Shown here: positions 45,080-54,256 of the stretch, one piece after another
Numbering within the stretch: position 1 is the first letter of the stretch
Layout: every line of letters starts with the position of its first letter
NCBI GenBank assembly: GCA_026705345.1
Contig: JAPPAV010000102.1
Coordinates: 1 to 64,000 of the forward strand
DNA: 64,000 nt
Reading direction: 5' to 3'
DNA from: Gammaproteobacteria bacterium
GTDB taxonomy: Bacteria > Pseudomonadota > Gammaproteobacteria > Pseudomonadales > Azotimanducaceae
The notes under the pieces: generated by a model
What the model saw: the letters and a program-made list of their open reading frames with translations, nothing else
What the model was told of the DNA's origin: nothing
The model's database searches: none
Position numbers and translations under genes: made by a program

Positions 45080-45985
45080 TCAGCCCTCGCGGCGACCCGC
45101 CGACGCCGCCACCTTCTCGTCTTCGCCTTCGGCCCGGGACTCGCCACTTGACCGCTTCCCTGCAACGCGCTTGCCCGAGGCGCGTTTCGCTGGCTTGGAT
45201 TCCTTGCCAGCACCACCTTGGTCCGCGACGGATTGGCGAAGCGCCTCCATGAGGTCGATGATTTTCGCTTCCGGCTTCTCCTCCGGGGCCACGGCAATGT
45301 CCTGACCGTCGATCTTTTGCTGGATCAACTCGAGAACGCGCGACTTGACCTCGTCCTCGTAGTTCTCCGGTTCGAACTTGTCGTTGGTCCGCTGGCCGAT
45401 GATCTGCACGGCGAGATCGAGCTCGCCGTCGTTGACCTCGCAGACGTCGAGCGGTACCTCGTCGACCTTGCGCAGTTCGTCGGCATGCTTCAGCTGCTCC
45501 ATGACGAGGGCTTCGCCCATTGGCCGGATGAGCACGAGGTAGCTCTTGCCCCGGGCGGCGTAGCGCGCCAGCGCCGCACGACCGGTCTTGGTGAGCGCGG
45601 CACGCAACAGGTGGTAGGAACGGCCTGCGCCCTTGTCGGGGCCGAGGTAGTAGACCCGCTCGATGTAGAGGCGCTCGACATCGGCCAAGGGGATGAACTC
45701 GTCGATGTCGATGGCGTTGGTGGCGACGACGTTGAGCGCCTTCAACTCCTCGGCGGTGAAAGTGACGTACTGGCCCTTCGCGAACTGGTACCCCTGGACG
45801 CGGTCTTCCCGCTCAACTATCTCCCCGTCGGAGGCCCGGATATACTGCTGACGCAGCCGCGAGCCGTCCTTGCTCAGGTAGTTGAAGCGAACAGCGTTGG
45901 TATTGTCGACCGTGGGGAACAGCTTGCAGGGAATCGACACCAAGCCGAAAGAGATCGTGGCGGTTGCCATGGGACGAGCGGCCAT
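45080..45985 (-). CDS. ku: Ku-family DNA end-binding protein (NHEJ)
   Basis: A 301-residue bacterial Ku. The core starts TATISFGLVSIPCKLFPTVDN and has RFNYLSKDGSRLRQQYIRASDGEIV, the bridge region VYYLGPDKGAGRSYHLL and the conserved YLVLIRPMGEALVMEQLKHADE. The C-terminal tail is basic and Ala/Lys-rich (KPAKRASGKRVAGKRSSGES), like tails that thread onto DNA. It encircles double-strand ends and recruits LigD, encoded divergently 150 bp away. Confidence 0.95.
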   Translation of the reverse strand: MAARPMATATISFGLVSIPCKLFPTVDNTNAVRFNYLSKDGSRLRQQYIRASDGEIVEREDRVQGYQFAKGQYVTFTAEELKALNVVATNAIDIDEFIPLADVERLYIERVYYLGPDKGAGRSYHLLRAALTKTGRAALARYAARGKSYLVLIRPMGEALVMEQLKHADELRKVDEVPLDVCEVNDGELDLAVQIIGQRTNDKFEPENYEDEVKSRVLELIQQKIDGQDIAVAPEEKPEAKIIDLMEALRQSVADQGGAGKESKPAKRASGKRVAGKRSSGESRAEGEDEKVAASAGRREG

Positions 45986-46138
45986 GCGACATCTCCCTTG
46001 TTCTAAAGGCCGGGCGGGAATATAGCCCGTATCGGTTATGCCCTCAAGAAGCGGCGATAGCCCAGGACCTCGTCCGATTCTGTGCGCAAGCAGCGAATCC
46101 GACGCAGTGTTGGGGCGGCGCGGGTGGGGGCGAAACGC

Positions 46139-48613
46139 ATGGCGCTAGAGTCGTACCGTTCCAAGCGGCGCGCCTCGGTCACGCCCGAGCCCTTCGCCGC
46201 GGTCCAGCGACAAGGCGCCACCAGCTCGAAACGCCTGTTCGTCGTCCAGCAGCATGCCGCGACGAGGCTGCATTGGGACTTCCGGCTGGAGGTCGACAAC
46301 GTCCTCCGCTCTTGGGCCGTACCCAAGGGTCCATCGATGGACCCGGATGACAAGCGCTTTGCCGCGTTGGTCGAGGATCACCCCCTCGACTACGCCGACT
46401 TCGAGGGCAGCATCCCGGAAGGCAACTACGGCGCCGGCAACGTCATCGTCTGGGATCAGGGCACATACGTCGAACTGGAGGACTTCGCGACCGGATTCTC
46501 CGACGGAAAGCTCTTGTTCGACTTGGACGGCCACAAGCTGCGCGGGCGGTTCACGCTCATCAAGCTGAAAGGCAACGCAAACACCGGCAAGGAGTGGTTG
46601 CTCATCAAGGAGCGCGACCAATGGGCGCGAACCGGCACGCTCTCCGACGACTCCGTGCTGTCGGGGCTCACCGTCGGAAGCCTCGACCGAGCCGACGAGG
46701 TCGAGTCTGCGCTCGCCGCAGACATCCGATCCCTCGACCCGACCCCGTCACCCGCCTGCCCGGCGCCGGACGAGCCCATGCTCGCCACGCCGTCGGAGCC
46801 TTTCCATCGCGAGGGCTGGGTGTTCGAGATCAAATACGACGGCTATCGGCTGATGATCGAACGACGCGGCGACGAGGTAACGCTGCGTTCGCGCCGCGGT
46901 CTCGACCTGACCGCGCTGTTTCCCGAGATCGCAAAGTGCGCGCGCAGGCTTCCGTATCGCGAATTCACCATCGACAGCGAGGTCGTGGTACTCGACGGAC
47001 TCGGCATCCCGAGCTTCGCCCGACTTCAGCAACGCGCCGCCTTGCGCGGCGCACCCGTGTTGGCTCGTGCCTCAATGCACGACCCGGTCACTTGTTTCGC
47101 GTTCGATCTACTTGATGCTTGCGGCTACGACCTGAAGAGTCAACCCTTGCTCCAACGCAAACGCGTTCTCGAGCGGATGCTCCCGGCGGTGGGACCGATC
47201 CGCTACTCGGCGCACGTCGAGGGCAACGGCATCGAGACATTCGAGAGAATGACCGGCCTGGGGCTCGAAGGCGTTGTCGGCAAGCGGGCGGACTCGACCT
47301 ACCGGAGCGGGCGCAGCGACGCCTGGCGCAAGGTCCGGGCCCGACGGTCGGCGGACTTCGTCGTTGCGGGCTGGACGCCGACGAAATCGAACGCCGAGGA
47401 CATCGGCGCCCTGGTGCTCGCCGAGTATCGTGGAGGGGAGCTCGTGTATTGCGGGCGCGCCGGGTCGGGTTTGAGCGAGTCGAAACGCCGGGAGGCCAAG
47501 TCGCGGCTTGCGGAACTTGGAGAAGGCGACCCCTTGTCCGACGACGCCACGCACCGGTGGGTCGAGCCTGTCCTGGTTTGCGAAGTGGAGTTCCGGGAAT
47601 ACTCCGCGGACGGCCATCTGCGCCACCCCATCTTCGTCCGGTTCCGCGACGACAAGGCACCCAGGGAATGCTTGAGCGCCTACGACGAGCCCGCGGAGGT
47701 CGACTTCGACCCGGAACCCGTGCGCGAGGTGATTGTCACCAACCGGGACAAGATCTTCTTTCCGGAGCAAGGCCTCACCAAGGGCGATCTCATCGACTAC
47801 TACGAGAACGTGGCACCCTGGATGCTGCGCTATCTCGTCGACCGCCCGCTGGTGCTCACCCGGTTTCCCGACGGCATCCACGGCAAGTCCTTCTACCAAC
47901 GCGACGCGCCTGCCTTCGTTCCCGAATGGCTCACGCGCAAGACCCTGTGGAGCGAGAGCGCCGAACGCGAGGTCAACTATTTCGTCGTACAGAACGTCGA
48001 GTCGCTGCGCTACCTCGCCAACATGGGTGCGATTCCCATCCATGCGTGGCACAGCCGGATCACCGACCTGGAACACCCCGACTGGTGCGTGCTGGATCTA
48101 GACCCCAAGGACGCGCCATTCGCCCACGTGGTCGACATCGCCCGGGTCATCGAGGAGCTCCTGGACGAGATCGACCTGCCCGGTTTCCCGAAGACCAGCG
48201 GCGCGAGCGGCCTGCACATACTGCTGCCCCTAGCCCGCCAACTCACCCACGGCCAGGCGCGAACACTCGGCGAACTGTTCGCCCGGGTCGTGGTCGTACG
48301 ACGGGGCGACATCGCCACCATCACGCGCGTGGTCCGCCAGCGCGAGAACAAGGTCTATGTCGACTTCATGCAAAACGGCCACGGCCAGCTGCTGGTGGCA
48401 CCGTTTTCCGCGCGCGCGGAGGCGGCGGCGTCCGTCTCGATGCCGATCGAATGGTCCGAACTCGACGACGACCTGCACAACTCGAACCACACCTTGCAGA
48501 ACGCCGTCGGGCGCCTCGAGCGCCTCGGCGATCCCATGGCCCCGCTGCTCGACACGACGCCGGACCTGCACCGTGCCCTCGGATTGCTCGGCGAACGCTT
48601 GGCAGAATCGTAG
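46139..48613 (+). CDS. ligD: Multifunctional ATP-dependent DNA ligase LigD (phosphoesterase-ligase-polymerase)
   Basis: An 824-residue enzyme with all three NHEJ domains in the order PE-Lig-Pol. The 3'-phosphoesterase reads FVVQQHAATRLHWDFRLE at the start. The nucleotidyltransferase lysine is in EIKYDGYRLM (K-x-D-G) and motif IV-V parts follow (EGVVGKRADSTYRSGRSDAWRKVR). The polymerase/primase domain begins KIFFPEQGLTKGDLIDYYENVAPWML and has the DLDPKDAPF catalytic acidic pair and SGASGLHILLPL. Start taken at ATG 46139, preceded by GGGGG. Divergent from ku. Confidence 0.95.
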   Translation: MALESYRSKRRASVTPEPFAAVQRQGATSSKRLFVVQQHAATRLHWDFRLEVDNVLRSWAVPKGPSMDPDDKRFAALVEDHPLDYADFEGSIPEGNYGAGNVIVWDQGTYVELEDFATGFSDGKLLFDLDGHKLRGRFTLIKLKGNANTGKEWLLIKERDQWARTGTLSDDSVLSGLTVGSLDRADEVESALAADIRSLDPTPSPACPAPDEPMLATPSEPFHREGWVFEIKYDGYRLMIERRGDEVTLRSRRGLDLTALFPEIAKCARRLPYREFTIDSEVVVLDGLGIPSFARLQQRAALRGAPVLARASMHDPVTCFAFDLLDACGYDLKSQPLLQRKRVLERMLPAVGPIRYSAHVEGNGIETFERMTGLGLEGVVGKRADSTYRSGRSDAWRKVRARRSADFVVAGWTPTKSNAEDIGALVLAEYRGGELVYCGRAGSGLSESKRREAKSRLAELGEGDPLSDDATHRWVEPVLVCEVEFREYSADGHLRHPIFVRFRDDKAPRECLSAYDEPAEVDFDPEPVREVIVTNRDKIFFPEQGLTKGDLIDYYENVAPWMLRYLVDRPLVLTRFPDGIHGKSFYQRDAPAFVPEWLTRKTLWSESAEREVNYFVVQNVESLRYLANMGAIPIHAWHSRITDLEHPDWCVLDLDPKDAPFAHVVDIARVIEELLDEIDLPGFPKTSGASGLHILLPLARQLTHGQARTLGELFARVVVVRRGDIATITRVVRQRENKVYVDFMQNGHGQLLVAPFSARAEAAASVSMPIEWSELDDDLHNSNHTLQNAVGRLERLGDPMAPLLDTTPDLHRALGLLGERLAES

Positions 48614-48620
48614 GGCCGAG

Positions 48621-48672
48621 GGCGCGCCCTGACGGGCGCGTTGGGAGGCGCGCCCCGACGGGCGCGTTGGGA
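48621..48672. repeat. Two tandem 26-bp units downstream of ligD
   Basis: GGCGCGCCC[T/C]GACGGGCGCG plus TTGGGA repeats twice with a single base difference. Each unit holds a GCGCGCC/GGCGCG inverted core. It lies between ligD and the convergent small secreted-protein gene. Confidence 0.7.
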
Positions 48673-48691
48673 GTTTCGCCAACGCGAACTC

Positions 48692-49249
48692 CTACGGCGC
48701 GAGATTCGGGCCGTTGCCGCTTGACTCCGGCTTGTCGCCGCCTTCGGTTTCGCGTCCCGCGGAGCGAACCGTCCGGTCGACCGTGGTGGTCTTTTGGCCC
48801 GCCTCCAGGGCGTCGCGAATCGCGGAGACGTTTTCCCGGCGCGTGGGGTGGAACTCGCCCAGCGTGCAGGGCATCGAGGGCGCATCGGGACGGAAACGCG
48901 GGACACCCCTGAACTGGTCGCGCGCGCAAAGCCGCATGCCCCGTTTTTCGATGGACAGGATCATGTCCGGCTGCAGGCCCATGCAACGGTTGGGGAGAAT
49001 GTTGAGCCACATTTCGTCGCCCCGGCCATGAAACACCAGAACCTGGTGGGTCATGATCTCGACGCGGCGGTACTTCCCCGTGGAGAGACACCGGGAGGAT
49101 TGTTCGTAGGCTTCCTCGCCTAGGGGGTTGGCCAGGATCTCTTCCGCCGTGATCGGTGGTTCGTCATCCTGGGCCGGTTCCTGCTTCTCGGCCGTTGCCG
49201 CAGCCAAGCAGGCACCAGCCAGCAGCATCGTCATTAGACCCCGCGTCAT
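48692..49249 (-). CDS. Small secreted protein (DUF6491-like)
   Basis: About 185 residues from ATG 49249. A signal peptide is present (MTMLLAGACLAAATAE). The mature part has cysteines in SRCLSTGKYRRVEIM, NRCMGLQPD and LCARDQF, with an H-Q-V-L-V-F strand; this pattern resembles proteins of DUF6491, of unknown function. The C-terminal ~60 residues are charged and probably disordered. No operon partners. Confidence 0.6.
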   Translation of the reverse strand: MTRGLMTMLLAGACLAAATAEKQEPAQDDEPPITAEEILANPLGEEAYEQSSRCLSTGKYRRVEIMTHQVLVFHGRGDEMWLNILPNRCMGLQPDMILSIEKRGMRLCARDQFRGVPRFRPDAPSMPCTLGEFHPTRRENVSAIRDALEAGQKTTTVDRTVRSAGRETEGGDKPESSGNGPNLAP

Positions 49250-49322
49250 ACCAGTGAACCCGGACGACATTCGACCCTAGTTTACGCGAAAAAACCCGAG
49301 CATCGCCGCCAACGTACTCGTG

Positions 49323-50810
49323 CTAGCCGAGACCGTAACGTGTCCTCAAGTGCCCTAGGAAGGCATCGGTTCCAAGCCGGGCACCGGTCACGTCGGCAAC
49401 CAGTTCCAGGCTGGGCTTGACGCTTCCCCGACCATGCACACGCTCGCGCAGCCAGTCGAACAGGAGGGGGAAGCGCCCTTCGCGAACGGCCTCGTCGAGA
49501 CCCTCAATGCCATCCCGCGCGGCACGGAAGATCTGCGCGGCCATGAGGGCACCCAGCGTGTAGCTCGGGAAGTACCCGATCAGTCCGGCGAACCAGTGCA
49601 CGTCCTGCATGCAGCCGTCGGCGAAGTTGCCGACGGTCGACAACCCGAGCGATGCGGACATGCCCTCGTTCCACGCATCGGGAATCTCAGCGACGGCGAG
49701 GTCCCCGTCCAGCAGCGCCGTCTCCAGTCGATAGCGCAGGATGACGTGCAGCGGATAGGTGATTTCGTCGGCATCGACCCGGATGAAGCCGCGTTCGACC
49801 TTGGCGGCAAGCTTGACGAGGTTGTCCGGCTGCCACTCCGGGGCATCGGTCTCGGCCCCGAGCAACGTGCGCTGGATGATCGGTGCCGCGAACTCGATGA
49901 ACGGCGCGCCCCGGCAGACCTGCATCTCCATGAGCAGTGACTGGCTCTCGTGCAGCGCCATGCCGCCGGCATGACCCACCGGTTGGTTGCGCCACCCCTT
50001 CGGCAGGCCCTGCTCGTACATTGCGTGACCGGTCTCGTGAAGCACGGCGAACATCGACTCGAGGAAGTCGTGCTCGTTGTAGCGGGTGGTGATGCGGGTG
50101 TCGTCCGGGTCGCCGCCGCAGAAGGGATGATGGCTCACATCGAGCCGCCCGCGTTCGAAGTCGAATCCCACCTCGGCCATAAGCGCCCGCCCCAGGGCTT
50201 CTTGACGTTCGATGGGGAACGGTCCCCGCGGCAAGGCGCACATCGGCTGGCGAGCCATCGCATCGTCCACCATGTCGGGGAGTACGGCGCCCAACTCGTC
50301 GAACACCGGATCGATGGCCGTGCGGGTCAACGCGGGTTCGTAGTTGTCGAGCAGCGCGTCGTAGGGCTCGCAGCCGCGCGCGGCTGCCAACGCCTGCGCT
50401 CTCTCGCGGGTAAGGTCCACGACGGTGTGCAGACCGTCCACGACCGCACTCCAGTCGTTCTCGCCCCGCGCACCCCGCCAGGTCTGCTCGCAGGCCGACG
50501 TGGCAAGCGACAGGGCTCTCACGAGGTCGGCGGGCACCGCCCGCGCCGTCACCCAGTCGTGGCGGATCTTCTCCACGTTGACGGCTTGCCAGGGGTCGAG
50601 GTCCTCCGCCGCCGCGGCATCGACGAGTTCGCCGGTCTCCGGCGCCGCGGTGAGTTCGTGGACCATTCCCGTCAGCGTCGCCAACGCTTCGCCGCGCACC
50701 GTGCCGCTGCCGGTCGGCATCATCACGGCCTCGTCCCAGGACAACATGGCCAAGGCGTGATTGAGATCGCCGATCCGGGCGAACCGTTCGTGCAAGGCGT
50801 CGTAGCCCAT
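49323..50810 (-). CDS. M32-family carboxypeptidase (Taq-like)
   Basis: A 495-residue cytoplasmic metallopeptidase. The zinc motif is VLHETGHAMYEQG (H-E-x-x-H) and the downstream zinc Glu is in the helix following GGMALHESQS. The N-terminal helical part MGYDALHERFARIGDLNHALAMLSWDEAVMMP and the GRLDVSHHPFC segment match M32 enzymes, which remove C-terminal residues. Start at ATG 50810 rather than the upstream frame start. Divergent from the molybdenum hydroxylase gene. Confidence 0.92.
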   Translation of the reverse strand: MGYDALHERFARIGDLNHALAMLSWDEAVMMPTGSGTVRGEALATLTGMVHELTAAPETGELVDAAAAEDLDPWQAVNVEKIRHDWVTARAVPADLVRALSLATSACEQTWRGARGENDWSAVVDGLHTVVDLTRERAQALAAARGCEPYDALLDNYEPALTRTAIDPVFDELGAVLPDMVDDAMARQPMCALPRGPFPIERQEALGRALMAEVGFDFERGRLDVSHHPFCGGDPDDTRITTRYNEHDFLESMFAVLHETGHAMYEQGLPKGWRNQPVGHAGGMALHESQSLLMEMQVCRGAPFIEFAAPIIQRTLLGAETDAPEWQPDNLVKLAAKVERGFIRVDADEITYPLHVILRYRLETALLDGDLAVAEIPDAWNEGMSASLGLSTVGNFADGCMQDVHWFAGLIGYFPSYTLGALMAAQIFRAARDGIEGLDEAVREGRFPLLFDWLRERVHGRGSVKPSLELVADVTGARLGTDAFLGHLRTRYGLG

Positions 50811-50937
50811 CGCTTGTCTCCAAAGTCCTCCGCGGCAGTCTGTGTGACTCGCCGCACCCAAGGCAAGTTCCACCGCACCGAGACACTCGCCACGTTTTCC
50901 ATCGTATAGTTAAACGGTCGCGGAACGAGGAGGAGGC

Positions 50938-53223
50938 ATGAGTCTCGCACAAGGTCTGAAATACATCGGCACACGGCCGGTTCGCCCAGACGGGTTGGAG
51001 AAAGTGACAGGGCGCGCCAATTTCGGCGCCGACCACGCCCTGCCGGGAATGCTCCACGGCAAGGTCGTTCGAAGCCCCCACGCCCACGCCCGCATCCGCT
51101 CCATCGACACGTCTGCCGCCGAAGCCATGCCGGGCGTGCTTGCGGTCGTCACCGCCGCCGACTTCCCGGACCGGACCAACTTCAGCTTCGGCCGCAAGGG
51201 GTTCAACAACAACCTGCTCGCCAGCGACAAGGTGCTGTATCACGGCCACGCCGTCGCTGCCGTGGCGGCGACCACCCAGGCAGTCGCCCAAGCAGCCGCG
51301 GACGCCGTGGCCGTCGACTACGAAGTGCTCGAATCGGTCACCGACGCGCTCAGGGCACTCGAACCCGACGCGCCCATCCTCCACGACGACCTCGTCACCC
51401 AGGGATTGGCCGAGCCGTCGGAGCCCTCAGCCGGGGAGCGCGAGGGGCTTGCCCCTCGCAAGAGAAAGCCCACCAACCTTGTCAAGAAGCAGGTCATCGG
51501 GAAGGGCGACGTGGAGGCGGCCTTCGCCAGCGCCGACGAGATCGTCGAACGGACCTTCGTGACGCCGATGGTCCACCAGGGCTACATCGAGCCCCACGCC
51601 TGCGTCGGCAGCTTCAACGAGGACGGCCAAGCCACCGTCTGGTGCAGCACCCAGGGTCACTTCGGCGTGCGCAGCATGACCGCGATGGCGCTGGGCATGG
51701 ACGAGGGCGATATCCGGGTCATCGCCAGCGAAATCGGCGGCGGATTCGGCGGCAAGACCACGATCTACCTGGAGCCGCTGGCGGTGAAGCTCTCCGAGAA
51801 GAGCGGCAGGCCCGTGAAGATGGTGATGACCCGGGAGGACGTGTTCCGCGCCACGGGGCCGGCATCCGGCACCGTCAACACGATCAAGATCGGCTGCAAG
51901 CGCGACGGCACCATCGTCGGCATGTACGCCAAGCTCATCTACGAGGCGGGTGCGTTTCCGGGCAGTCCGCTCGGTGCCGGCGCCATGTGCATCTTCGCGC
52001 CGTACGACGTGGAGGACGTGCTGATCGAGGGCTTCGAGGTGGTAGTGAACCGACCTCGAGTCGCTGCCTACCGGGCACCCGGCGCCCCGCAGTCCATGTT
52101 CGCGGGCGAGTCGGTGATCGACGAGCTTGCCCAGATCGTCGGTATGGATCCCATCGATTTCCGGTTGAAGAATGCCGCACGCGAAGGCACCCACGCGGCC
52201 TACGGACCGACGTTCGGCCCGGTGGGCTTACGGGAGTGCCTAGAAGCCGCGAAGGCCCATCCGAACTACGCGAAACCGCTCGGCGAGGACGAGGGGCGCG
52301 GCGTCGCGGCGGGTTTCTGGTTCAACGGCGGCAACCAGTCCAGCGCCGAGGTCCACATCACCGACAGCGGCATGGTAAAGATCGTCGAGGGCAGCCCGGA
52401 CATCGGCGGCAGCCGGGCGTCCATGGCCCTGATGGCGGCGGAGACCCTGGGCGTACCCTACGAACGCATGCGCATTCGCGTCGCCGACACCGACTCGACC
52501 GGCTACTGCGCGACCACGGGCGGCAGCCGCACGACCTTCGCCACGGGGCTTGCGGTGATCCGTGCCTGCGAGGACGTCATTGGCCAGCTCAAATCCCGGG
52601 CGGCGGCGACCTGGGGCATCGAGCCCGACCAGGTGGAATGGTCCGACGGCGAGGCGCGTCCCGTGGCCGGCGTCAACGTCGAAGCGGAGCCGCTAACGCT
52701 GACCGAACTGGCGAGAACCGCCGCTCGCACCGGCGGCCCCATTTCCGGGCGGGCTTCGTTGACCGCCCAGGGTCCGGGACCGGCCTTCTCCGTCAACATG
52801 GCAGACGTCCACGTCGATCGGGAGACGGGCCGCGCCACCGTAACGAGCTTCACGGCCATTCAGGATGCCGGCACCGCGATCCACCCCGACTACGTCGAGG
52901 GGCAGATGCAGGGAGGCGCCGCCCAGGGCATCGGTTGGGCTTTGAACGAGGAGTACATCTACGACGACAACGGCGTCTTGGACAATCCGGGCTTTCTGGA
53001 CTACCGGGTGCCGGTTGCATCGGACCTGCCGATGATCGACACCGAGATCGTCGAGGTGCCCAACCCGAACCACCCATACGGGGTTCGGGGCTGCGGTGAA
53101 ACGCCCATCGTCGCGCCCCTGGCCGCAGTCGGCAATGCCGTCAGTCACGCGGTCGGCATCCGCATGACCGAACTACCCCTGTCGCCGCCGAAGGTGCTGG
53201 AGGCAATAACCAACGGGTCCTGA
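50938..53223 (+). CDS. Xanthine dehydrogenase-family molybdenum hydroxylase, large subunit
   Basis: A 761-residue molybdopterin-binding subunit. The start RPVRPDGLEKVTGRANFGADHALPGMLHGKVVRSPHAHARI is typical. Cofactor-binding parts are IGGGFGGKT and RAPGAPQS; the catalytic Glu is in RGCGETPIVAPLAAVGNAV. It lacks the VAYRCSFR loop of form I CO dehydrogenases, so another substrate is expected (an aldehyde, purine or heteroaromatic). Neither the FAD (medium) nor the 2Fe-2S (small) subunit gene is adjacent, although such enzymes normally need them. A Shine-Dalgarno GAGGAGG precedes the ATG. Confidence 0.88.
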   Translation: MSLAQGLKYIGTRPVRPDGLEKVTGRANFGADHALPGMLHGKVVRSPHAHARIRSIDTSAAEAMPGVLAVVTAADFPDRTNFSFGRKGFNNNLLASDKVLYHGHAVAAVAATTQAVAQAAADAVAVDYEVLESVTDALRALEPDAPILHDDLVTQGLAEPSEPSAGEREGLAPRKRKPTNLVKKQVIGKGDVEAAFASADEIVERTFVTPMVHQGYIEPHACVGSFNEDGQATVWCSTQGHFGVRSMTAMALGMDEGDIRVIASEIGGGFGGKTTIYLEPLAVKLSEKSGRPVKMVMTREDVFRATGPASGTVNTIKIGCKRDGTIVGMYAKLIYEAGAFPGSPLGAGAMCIFAPYDVEDVLIEGFEVVVNRPRVAAYRAPGAPQSMFAGESVIDELAQIVGMDPIDFRLKNAAREGTHAAYGPTFGPVGLRECLEAAKAHPNYAKPLGEDEGRGVAAGFWFNGGNQSSAEVHITDSGMVKIVEGSPDIGGSRASMALMAAETLGVPYERMRIRVADTDSTGYCATTGGSRTTFATGLAVIRACEDVIGQLKSRAAATWGIEPDQVEWSDGEARPVAGVNVEAEPLTLTELARTAARTGGPISGRASLTAQGPGPAFSVNMADVHVDRETGRATVTSFTAIQDAGTAIHPDYVEGQMQGGAAQGIGWALNEEYIYDDNGVLDNPGFLDYRVPVASDLPMIDTEIVEVPNPNHPYGVRGCGETPIVAPLAAVGNAVSHAVGIRMTELPLSPPKVLEAITNGS

Positions 53224-53248
53224 CCGGACTGCGTATCGGGGAGCGAAC

Positions 53249-54256
53249 ATGCGGTCTTTCCGGTGTAGCTGCGGCAACCGCGTCTACTTCGAGAACGATC
53301 GCTGCCTGTCGTGCGGGCGGGGACTGGCATTCGACCCCGCAACCATGATGGTGCGGGTCGTCGGACCATCGGACCAACACTGTGCTCACCATGACTATCC
53401 GGGCACCTGCAACTGGCTCGTCGGGACCGGTCGCGACCGCTTCTGTGCGGCTTGCACCCTGAACGACGTCATCCCCGACCTCTCCGACCCACGACGCGTA
53501 CATCTCTACCACGAGGTGGAGAAAGCCAAGCGACGGCTCCTATTCACGCTGATGGACCTCGGCTTGCCCGTGGAGGGCCGCACGGTGCGGATGGATGGGC
53601 TGGTCTTTCGCATTCTCGCCGACGCGCGGCTGGACCAAGCGCATCCAACCCTCGATGTAGGCGACGAAGTCACTACTGGACATGCCCAAGGCGAGATAAC
53701 CATCAACCTGCTCGAGGCGGACCCTCTGCTTCGCGAAGAGATGCGTCTTGCGATGAACGAGTCCTACCGAACCCTGCTCGGTCACTTCCGGCACGAGTCC
53801 GGACACTACTACTGGCAGCGACTGGTCGCTCACGGCGACGCGCTCGACGATTTCCGAGGCCGATTCGGCGATGAACGCCGGCACTACCAGGACAGCCTGG
53901 ATGCGTACTACCGGGACGGGCCGCCGCCGGGGTGGCAGGACGACTACGTGGTCGCCTACGCTTCGAGTCACCCGCTGGAGGACTTCGCGGAGTGCTGGGG
54001 GCACTATCTGCACATGGTCGATACCCTGCAAACCGCGGCCGACGACGGACTCGCCATTCGCGGTGTGCCATTGGCCGACCCGACCGACGCCCCGTTGCCA
54101 TTTGACGAGATACTCGAGCAATGGCGTGCCCTCGCGCCGACCATGAATGACCTGAACCGCAGCATGGGTCTTGGCGACGCCTACCCGTTCTCGTTGAACG
54201 AGGCCGTGGTGGAGAAGCTCCGTTTCGTACACGAACTCGTTTCGGCCGCGACATGA
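53249..54256 (+). CDS. Zinc-ribbon metallopeptidase (Peptidase_Mx/DUF2248-like)
   Basis: A 335-residue protein. The N-terminal zinc ribbon is RCSCGN then RCLSCGRGL, and a second cysteine group is HCAHHDYPGTCNW...FCAACTLN. The catalytic motif is HFRHESGHYYW (H-E-S-G-H) with HPLEDFAECWGHYLHMVDTL further on as likely third-ligand helix. It is the first gene of a three-gene overlapping operon with the ATP-grasp and alpha-E proteins. In known neighbourhoods these occur with peptide-ligating and peptide-cleaving enzymes. Confidence 0.8.
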   Translation: MRSFRCSCGNRVYFENDRCLSCGRGLAFDPATMMVRVVGPSDQHCAHHDYPGTCNWLVGTGRDRFCAACTLNDVIPDLSDPRRVHLYHEVEKAKRRLLFTLMDLGLPVEGRTVRMDGLVFRILADARLDQAHPTLDVGDEVTTGHAQGEITINLLEADPLLREEMRLAMNESYRTLLGHFRHESGHYYWQRLVAHGDALDDFRGRFGDERRHYQDSLDAYYRDGPPPGWQDDYVVAYASSHPLEDFAECWGHYLHMVDTLQTAADDGLAIRGVPLADPTDAPLPFDEILEQWRALAPTMNDLNRSMGLGDAYPFSLNEAVVEKLRFVHELVSAAT

